Assembly: GCA_014529385.2 (NCBI GenBank)
Contig: CM043959.1
Span: forward strand, 3,760,358-3,824,357
DNA length: 64,000 bases
From: Adiantum capillus-veneris
Lineage: Eukaryota; Streptophyta; Polypodiopsida; Polypodiales; Pteridaceae
Direction: 5' to 3'
The notes below the pieces were generated by a model. It saw nothing but the letters and a program-made list of their open reading frames with translations. It had not been told where the DNA came from and searched no databases. A program made the translations under genes and the position numbers. Within the stretch, counting starts at the first letter, position 1. Each line of letters opens with the position of its first letter. Below are positions 55,497 to 64,000 of this stretch, in pieces.

Positions 55497-56584
55497 CTAG
55501 AAATTTAGGCCTCTTCCATTGTGTTGGTCTTTGAATGCCACCATTTTGTCGAGTAGGTTGACATACTTTGGCTCCTCTTGACTTGCTTGTTGTATGTTCA
55601 CACTTCTTTGTGAAACAAGTCCTTCAACTCTTGTAGGGACTGATGTAGTTTTTGCTTTGTCTCCCATGAGAAGCAATTTTTGATGTGTGTGGGTTCTTTG
55701 TGATTGAGTTTCTACCAGCAATTTTGGAACCCACCTTGTCTTTGGTCTTTGTGTGATCGTCTTTTGCATTTGATTCTTTTTCTCAATGACTTGATGGACA
55801 CTAGGCTTCGATATCCATAACTGATTATTTTTGTTGTAGAAGCCCTGATTCTCTAGTTGATGACGAGGTATCCTTCTGTATATTGGAGCAGTCTTGGTTG
55901 CAATTGTCTTCTATTGGCTTTTGGTTGTCATTGCTTGCCTTTGGATAGAAGCTTGTGCTGCTTGATTTCTCTTGGTTGTTCCAGGTTGAGCTACAAATTT
56001 TGGCAACCATATTTGAGTGTTACCTTTATAAAATCCTTGTGCTTCGAGTAGCTTGACTGGAATTAACCTCTGCTTCACTTGTCTTTGTTGGGTAGCTTCA
56101 TTGAATTATAGCTTCGGTACCCAAACTTTTCGCGTTACTTGCTTGGAAGGTCTTGTCTTTTGTCCTTTGCTATTTTTCTTTTTCCTAATGGATTTGTTTG
56201 TCTTGTGTTTATAGCTCGTCTTTCTCTTTGTAGAACTCTTTGGTTGAGGCGAGTAGGTCCAGGCTGCTACTTTAGGCTTTTTGTTCCAAACATTAATGTT
56301 GCCTTGCAAATAGCCTTGAGTAGTGATTGACTCATTTGATGCTATCCACCCTGTCACCTTTTATTCTTGGGGTTCAAAACTTGTGTCTTATGTATCCAAA
56401 CTAGGTCTTTGACTTGGATGTGCTCTTTGGATACTCGCACTTGGTTGATTTTCTTTGGCTTCTTTTGGATAGTTTTTTGTGATGAAAACTTTGGTTGATA
56501 GACTTTTTTCTTTGGTCTCCATTGCATTGTTGATGTCTTGGCTCTTGATGTAGAGGCTTCGTGGGAAGTTTGATGGAGGCTCAT
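55497..56584 (-). pseudogene. Basic repeat protein with recurring W-[VLI]-P-K motifs
   Basis: Across minus-strand frames the motif recurs: KVWVPKL, IWLPKF, LWISKP, RWVPKL and related VWNKKP, often preceded by GFYKGN-, GFYNKN- or GYLQGN-type stretches and separated by Lys/Gln/Thr-rich linkers. KQIWVPK also occurs after the gag zinc knuckle at 33.9-34.0 kb, so these repeats belong to retroelement gag-pol linkers of one family. The function of the motif is unknown to me; several stops and frame changes are present. Confidence 0.5.
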
Positions 56585-56799
56585 TGAAGGTAAAGTTGCC
56601 TTGCGAGGTTGATTTACTTCAAAGTTTACCTTAGATTTACATGATTCTCCTATGTTTGGTTGCTCCTTTTTCGCATTGACTTGAGGTGCTTTTGGGTCTT
56701 TTGATGGTGTTATTACGAAAGATTTTCCTTGTGGTTGAAAGAAGATGTTCCTTCAGCTTTCTGTCAAAATCAGTCTCTCTTTGATATGATGGGAGTCAA

Positions 56800-57105
56800 T
56801 TATATGGAAAAATCCTTGTACTCCCCATTACTCAACTCGAGTACGGCTTTTGCCATGCCAAAGCTAGGAATTGCCATTTTAGAACTTGTGTGCACCATGT
56901 CCTCTAGCTTGTTGATTGGTGGCTTTCCCATCATTATCCACGTTCCATATGTCATTAGATTCTTTGTTGCTTCTGGATCTATCACAGCTAAACAAGTGAT
57001 TTTGAGTCCTATTTCTCTGCATATGCTGAATTTGATCATCATAGGAGAAAATTGGTCTTCTTCCTTATTCTTCTTTTGATCTTGTCTTTGTTGAACATTT
57101 GACAA
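56800..57105 (-). pseudogene. Retropepsin-like domain, second copy
   Basis: The minus-strand frame contains CLAVIDPEATKNLMTYGTW, resembling the clan AA protease motif (hydrophobic-D-x-G-A-T) with PEA replacing the usual SGA/PGA. SSKMAIPSFGMA and a Leu-rich end follow. The missing Gly of the D-[ST]-G core would inactivate it. It lies about 200 bp downstream of a better-preserved retropepsin on the same strand. Confidence 0.6.
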
Positions 57106-57309
57106 TTACGCCCTTTCTAGAATCGGCTTCTTTGAAACAGCTTTTGTCAATTCTTTAGGTATGTCAATGATGACATATTCTTGTTGGTGCTCTACTTCTT
57201 TCATTTTCACTTTTTCCTCATGCTCAATGACATAGCCATCTCTTTGACATTTTCTGCTTTCACACTCACAAACCTCGTTAGCTTCGGAGTTATATGATAG
57301 CCATGTTCA

Positions 57310-58046
57310 TCACAAAATTTGGTGTTGGTTGCCTAAGTTTATGTAGATATCAAGAGTCGCCAGTCCAAAGGGTTCAAATAACTCCTTTGGGAATGGTTCA
57401 TGAATATAAGCTTCATCTTCTATTAAATGCTTTAGGATGCAATCTTCCTTTCTAAGACTCCCGCATCCTGAAGCTCCGCACATCCAAACATGCGCTTTGC
57501 TTTGCAACCAAGCAGGTACCTCGTTTTCCTCTTCAATTGTGGAGTGTAATTCTTCCCCCAATGTTCGCTCTACATCTCTATAACTATGATTTTTGACACT
57601 AATTTTTGTAATGGCCTCTTTGTGTCTCAAGTAGATATAGTCATAGCCCGAGTCTTGTCCCATTTTGAGCTGACACATGAATGGTCTGCCCAATATGATA
57701 TCAAAGTTGCTGCTCTTGTCAAAATTCATTATGGCAAAGGTGTTCTGATACTCTGTGCCACACGAGGATACGATGATTTATTCTAATATTCCTATCAATC
57801 TCTCCACTATCCATCCACTAATTGCAATTTCAATCGAGTTTTTGTAAGAGCAGGCTTTTTCCAATTTTTCCATATTTCTTTGGTTCCAATGGCAATTCCT
57901 GCCCCACTATCTAATATAGCAACCGTACTTACTCCTTTGTACTCAAGTGGTAAGGTGGTCTTTCCTTCTTCTCCTTCACAGTAGTCACCCACTTTATTTA
58001 CTGGTACTCCCTTTGTTTGTGGCTTCTTAGGCAAGGTGTCATCCAT
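57310..58046 (-). pseudogene. Retropepsin (Ty3-type aspartic protease) relic
   Basis: On the minus strand, TVAILDSGAGIAIGTKEIW supplies the D-S-G active site (about 57905-57920). After a frame break at about 57790, DIILGRPFMCQLKM (about 57665-57705) is the hydrophobic-hydrophobic-G-R C-terminal signature. The rest (to 57310) is an acidic tail with a Cys cluster. Such proteases mature gag and pol. The coding strand breaks off near 58050, where the plus-strand gene at 58080 begins, so the element's 5' part is missing. Confidence 0.7.
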
Positions 58047-58079
58047 GTTTTTGTCTGCAAGCTAGTCATGTGAAGGGCA

Positions 58080-58876
<797 letters not shown>

Positions 58877-58914
58877 GATCATGTATTACATAAATTTTGT
58901 ACAATGTCATCCAC

Positions 58915-61785
58915 TCAGAGTATCTTTCTCCACTTGTGGTTCACATACACCATTGTCTCTCTCCACCTTCTTTGACTTTCACGAGCTCCGGAGTTGTTGT
59001 ATGCCATTGATCTTTTAACTTTTTGTTGTTGTAAATGTCTGATGGCTTGTGTTGTTGCTGAATTTGCCAAGACTTCTTTTGCCTGCATTCGATGAATGAT
59101 TCTACGATAGAACCATTCAAATAGTTCTCTCAAACTGTTAGCCTTGATTCGAGAGCCACCATGTCATGTGTGCCTGAAATAAGCATTTCTCGCCATGTAA
59201 TGAGACTTTTCCATCCCTTGGGTATTCCATATTGCCGGGTTCCCATACTTTTGTATAAAATATGGTAAATGATTGAAGATGATGTGCTAGATATGAAAAA
59301 AGATTAGTTAGAATGTTTTACACTCACATAGTTGCACATAAAAGAGAATCAAATACACGATAATACCATGTAGTGAGTAATCTGGGTGTCTGTCCATGCT
59401 GTCTTGAATGATTTTTTGAGAAGGTTGAGATTCTCCTTGAACTTGTTCATATCACCTTGTGACCAGTCATCTTTGTCGCACATCAAAAATAGGATGTCTA
59501 TTGATCGCCAAACCTCAGCCTTCGCGTTACGAGTAGTTGGTTCTTGGTCTTTGACTGCAATATGTAGCTTTTTCCAGCTCTGATACTCTACCTTGCTAAC
59601 ATAAGATGTGTTATATATTTTTCCATGTTTTGTTAGCTTCGGATCTCTTGTACCTTGGGGTTTAGATAAAAACCTTCGTGTCTTCACCCCACCGATGGAT
59701 GGTTTGCATGGGACATCCTTCTCAGCAGTTGAGCTCTTTTCATCCCGCTGGATTTTCACATTGCCACCATGAAGCCCCATATCCGACAGTACCAATTCTA
59801 AGCACTGCAGGGCTACTTGTCGCTCTGCTGAGTTCTTAATCTTCCAAGAAAACCCGATATATAAGTAGACCAATTTCTCCACAATTCTACAAAGGGCATG
59901 CATTGTACAGATGTGGACATTCACAAGTGGTATTTTCAAAACCGGTCGAAAAGCAAGATCCTCAATGTGACGTGTTGGAGCTTTTCTCCACCACTTTGGG
60001 TCCATGACCTTTGCAGGCTCCATGCAGAACAAACACGGCAACTTTGCAATTGCACCCATTCCACAATTATACATGCACTTTAATGTTTTGAGGTCACCTG
60101 CAAGATGCCACTGAACTTGAAAGTCTCCCCTTCCATCTAGACATAGTACCTCTCCCTGGTTAGTCTGTCGATCAATCACCTCCGGAATATTAGTTCGATG
60201 GAACACCCAATATAGAATCTCATGATCTTCTTTCTTTACCTGCAACACAAAATAAATGAGACTTAAGTAGATGTAAACATTTGAGCTTACCTGAGAATCT
60301 CGCTTACCTCAAACGCACCAAGCCACCATATGTTAGATTCTGATTGAACACTAAAATACAAAGGATCATCACTGGGACACTTTGAGAGGGCTCTATTCAT
60401 TAAAGTAATAGTAACACGCTCTAGCTTTTTCTCTTTAACAAGCTCACACTCATCCAGTTTTAACACAAAATGTAATACCCCTCGTGACTCTTCAAATGTG
60501 ATGTTGTAAAACTCCACCATTCTCTTCTGTAACATCTGCAGGTCCATAAAAATATTATTGAACTCATCATATGCCATGTTTGCTCCATGGCCACTGTAAG
60601 TTAAACATGTTTGCTCCATGTTTGCTCCATGGCCACTGTTGTCCAAGATAGTCTCCATGTGCCTCGTTAAGCTGACGCCTCTCTTTCCAAACACTTGAGG
60701 CTGATGGTAGAAGTTTGGATTTTATACCCTTCTTAACAAATATGGATGAGACAGACTTTTGGATAGCCGAATATCCTCTTTTGCTTACACCAAGTGAATC
60801 AAGTGTGCCTTGTATCTCTTTTGCAGGCACTGAGTTCTCTGAAATAAAGCGGTCCACTACATTTCGTTGTAGGACCTTAAACTTCTTGTCATGTACTATA
60901 TCTGCTGCCAGGCTTCTACTTATAAGTGGCTTCAATCTCTTTCCTATATTGACTTTGGGGTCAATTTTTTCCTTGTCAGGATAGATTGAATCTCTACATG
61001 AAGACAATGCATAAGTAAATGACAGAAAATTTTGCTTCACTAACACTATTTAGGCACATAAAAACAATGCATAACAAGAAAAAACAAAAAGATTACTTAA
61101 CTAAAACAATGTAGCCAACCAAGAAGCATCACCTTAATGCTCGGATTCTTTTCTTGAGACCTCCGGATGCAACCTGCAATGTTTCAAGATTGCGCAATTT
61201 CTTCTTTCGAATACGACCACCCAAGATAATGTCCTTCATTTGACAACTTCGCACCTTTCCTTTCAGTTCTTGTACCTCTGTTTTGTGTTGCAAAATGGTA
61301 ACCTGATCTGTAGAATGTAAATGTGAAAGGCGAACAATCTCACATTGTTGAGCTTGGAGAATGCCCTTGTAAGTTTCAGCTTCTCTTGTAAGAGATTTAC
61401 AATAACCCAAAAGGCCCTTTTCTCCATCACCAGCAAAGGTCAATAAGCTTGTAGGATTGACAAACGGTGGAGATGCATTAGTCATTGGATTCTTAGGGTA
61501 GAGAGAGCGTCTCATCCGGATATCTATGTGTTTAGCTCCCTGAGCTCTGAGCGTGTCTATGGAAGCGGGAGGTATATGTGTGTTTGTTTTACTACACTTA
61601 ATCAATGGTTGGTACTCATTGTCCAAATCAATGTGAAGGTGATATTTGGCTCGTTTCTGGGTAACATTTGTGCCATTTGAGGAGTGCGCCATTAGCCAAA
61701 TGTGCAAGTTTAATGGAAAGTGAATAGCGGTTGCGCCTTCGTCCCTCCATGTTAGCCTCATTCCCTCCATATTGACGAGGTTCAT
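58915..61785 (-). pseudogene. Five-exon DDE transposase with RAG1/Transib-CMC-like landmarks
   Basis: Minus-strand exons: 61785-61133, 60993 to about 60580, about 60580-60308, 60239-59367, 59286-58915; clean GT/AG borders, and phases fit except one 1-base frame change near 60.6 kb. About 860 residues. Exon 1 is a basic N-terminus with a coiled coil (about 61400-61300). Catalytic candidates: D in LHFVLKLDECEL (60452-60454), D in LAGDLKTLK (60093-60095), CxxC in PCLFCMEP (about 60020-60035), ICTMHALCRIVEKL (about 59880-59920), ITHYM|HIIFNHLP giving HxxxxH across the exon 4/5 border, and E in NTQGMEKSHY (59209-59211). The order D, D, CxxC, HxxxxH, E and the I-T-x-Y-x-H-x4-H-x-P and W-x3-G-x-E spacing are as I know them from RAG1. 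The only in-frame stop seen is TGA 59164-59166 (fits CGA to TGA). The family is not assigned; Transib, CMC or an unnamed relative are options. Confidence 0.7.
60574..60639 (-). repeat. 42-bp partial tandem duplication in the transposase
   Basis: The 24-bp unit CCATGTTTGCTCC...GCCACTGT (plus strand) lies at 60574-60597 and 60616-60639, encoding SGHGANM twice. It is a multiple of three, so it does not explain the nearby frame change. Confidence 0.9.
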
Positions 61786-64000
61786 TCAATGCAACTGAAA
61801 AGAGGATTATCCCTCAATCACTACGAACGAATGTTTAGAAGAGTAATGAATCTACTTAAAGTACACTTTTTGAACTTTTACTATGAAAGACCCAGCTCTA
61901 TTATTTGCCATTTTTTCTAGAGAGACGGTGCAAAAAATACATTTTCTTAGAAGGCCCTCCAAATGACCTCCGAAATTCCCTAATGTGGTGCCAAATTTAG
62001 GCTTTCAGTCTCTAAAAAATGGATATAAAGGGATATTGAGATTTTGAGATTTTGAGATCCAAATTTGCTCAAACTTGGTTAGTGGACTTGGACATCATGT
62101 GCTTTGGTCCCATAAGGTAAAAGTTGCAATTTTCCTTCATTTTGGCAAGAAAGTAAATAATCACGATTATTAACTTTTCATCAAAAATGTACATTTTTTG
62201 GTGCAACTTGGTTCTAGGCATGATGTAGACTTTGTGTATGAGATATGGGGTGTTTTGGATCAAAAAATGTGACAGATAACTCAAAAATTGGATTGGAAAG
62301 ACTTTGGTGCGTTTTTTGACAATTTCTAAGTTTTTCTTGATCATTTTGGCTCATACTTGAAATGTGGCATGTAACAGGTGTGGACAAGTGATAGGTGAAG
62401 TGAAGGTACCATTTGCAACCCAAAAGAGTATAAAAGTAAATAATCACAATTATTTACAAAAGTCTTTTTTTTTGCAAAACTTGGTAATTTTTTGACCTAA
62501 ACATATTCCATACATCTAAAACAAGTCCTAAATTGAATTTGGTAAAATTTTGTCGTGTCGGCACCACTTCGTGCTTTGTCGACTTTGAAATCACCGATTT
62601 TTGTGACTAGATGGCCTACGGAGTTGGTTAGTCTCTTTTGAGACTATAGACTTGTCCACTACATAGTCCTGAAGCTACCCATCCAGTTTTGGCCCATTTG
62701 GAGTCAGTTTGACTTCATATGTCAAATTTGACGCTTTGTAGACTTCGAGCTATTTTTTGATGTTCGAGAGCTTGCCTTGATTGTCTTCATGAAACCATTC
62801 ATGTACATTGTGTATAGATCCAATCTATAAGCTATCTGTGGAGTCAAAATCCAATTCTGGCATCTGGCAAAAACCTAGATTTTATACTTTGGACCCCCCT
62901 CGACCCCTGCCGAATGGTCATCTAGTGATATTCTATTATATAATAGAAATATTCTATTATATAGGGGCATTCTATAGTTCAAGTTTCGTCCAACTTGGTT
63001 GAGCTGACATGCCACTATGGTCAATTTTTGGTCGTAGGATTTTGTGCACTACTGGGTTTCTAGGGTTTTTTCCTTGAGCCTAGACTTGCTACCGGCCATA
63101 TAGGATTAATCATTGATAAGCATAGAACTTATCCATCATGTCTCATGTGAGAAGACGCTGTAAAAGGGCAACTGTGGACTCCGAAAATCGCACGCAGAGA
63201 AGGTCGAGAGCTCTCTTCTCCAAGGGCGAGCAATGAAAATGAGGTGATTTTGGGCTACCTTGGATATCTATACTCGGACTTCCCAAACTATTTTTCCCAA
63301 AATTCCCCTGTTAGTCCTATTAGGCCGTGAAATCTATGTTACACTCAAAAATTTCCTCAATTGGATTCCGGTAGCTCATTCTGCAAGAATTTGCGAAAGT
63401 AGGCCTTGACAGTCTAATTTAGGCTTCGCGCTTACATCTTTCGATTTGATTGAATTTTTTTGTGCATGTCTGCTTTGTCCTTTTGATTGTCAGTGTATCT
63501 TTAATTTCTCCATCTGAGCTCATTTGCTATTTATTATTAATTTTTGACCTGTTTGTTAAAAAAATCAAAGAAAATAACAAAATGCGCTAAAAAAGAAAAG
63601 TAAAAATCCAATAAATAGAAAAATCCATTGAAAAACACAGCTTTATTGCTTTTTGGTGGATTTTTCCATTTTTAAGTCCCGATATCAAGAAAAATAATGA
63701 AAAACAACCAAAAAATACCATTTTTTGATGATTTTTTGATAGTATATACATTATTTACACTCATCGAGGAGATGCTATCAATTAAATCTCCCCTGTTGAT
63801 GACTTGTTAAGGGTATTACGAGGTAATTTTGCAAAAAATCAAACATTAACATCAACCTTTTCCTCCCTCTTCAAACATTTCCCTTAATTACTTCCTTCCA
63901 CCCCTCCTAGATGGCGTACTCCGGGACAGCTGTGTGCATGGGTTGAACAATCGTGTCTTATGCATAGCCGTGGTTGGCTCTACCATGCTTTGAAGATCAA
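61786..64000. other. AT-rich region upstream of the transposase, no gene seen
   Basis: The open frames are short and unrecognised. A perfect 18-bp palindrome TTCTATTATATAATAGAA lies at 62931-62948, followed by a second partial copy. If the transposase sits in a complete element, its right terminal inverted repeat should lie here, but I could not identify it. Confidence 0.4.

Overview
The window looks like repeat-rich nuclear DNA of a land plant. The evidence is degenerate PPR (PLS-type) gene repeats, plant-type Tork/Tnt1-like copia and Ty3 (gypsy) retrotransposons, a plant LINE, a histone H1 relic, spliceosomal GT-AG introns and many very long CT/GA microsatellites. PPR relics of this style and abundant CT repeats would suit a fern or another large, repeat-laden plant genome, but the species is inference. 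I found no convincing intact cellular gene. Nearly everything is transposon sequence, host-gene relic or satellite, and much of it is nested.

Layout: a minus-strand copia-type LTR with PBS (1-1603) abuts a PPR pseudogene. The PPR frame is interrupted by a hAT-like DNA element (1759-7922; 8-bp TSD TCCCTTAT) that carries a kinase-like frame, a coiled-coil gene relic and a BED-finger relic. The PPR relic resumes at 7931-10290. From 10.3 to 15.6 kb there is only spacer with microsatellites and short duplications. A 5'-truncated LINE lies at 15.6-19.2 kb (minus). Ty3 element A (LTR, tRNA-Asp-type PBS, leader array, gag-like relic) spans 19.2-23.2 kb. An LTR element on the minus strand (23.5-30.95 kb) holds a histone H1 relic and an inverted extra LTR, and it is split by a full-length copia element with an intact 1293-residue polyprotein (25196-30775). 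A gag relic lies at 32.5-34.1 kb. Ty3 element B (37.2-42.8 kb) has a second leader array and a PPT; its 3' LTR appears to be split by an 8.3-kb DNA element (42.8-51.06 kb) and to end at 51916. A further gag relic (51.9-53.07 kb) is interrupted by a minus-strand LTR element (53.07-58.05 kb). A convergent gene pair follows: a two-exon plus-strand gene (58080-58876) and a five-exon minus-strand DDE transposase (58915-61785). The last 2.2 kb has no recognisable gene.

Three things deserve most attention. (1) The transposase at 58.9-61.8 kb retains D, D, CxxC, HxxxxH and E landmarks arranged as in RAG1/Transib/CMC-group transposases, is almost open once spliced, and is paired tail-to-tail with an unknown gene; a relic of the same transposase lies in the 42.8-51.06 kb element. 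(2) Two Ty3 leaders carry arrays in which a roughly 24-bp perfect dyad (core ACTTTATACGCGTATAAAGT) recurs every ~284 bp while the intervening DNA has diverged. (3) A histone H1 relic lies in sense orientation between LTRs, next to a 150+150-bp near-perfect inverted LTR repeat. Several relic frames (kinase, 45.2-kb gene, transposase) are broken mainly by single stop codons, many of which one C-to-T change would explain, as expected from decay of methylated DNA.
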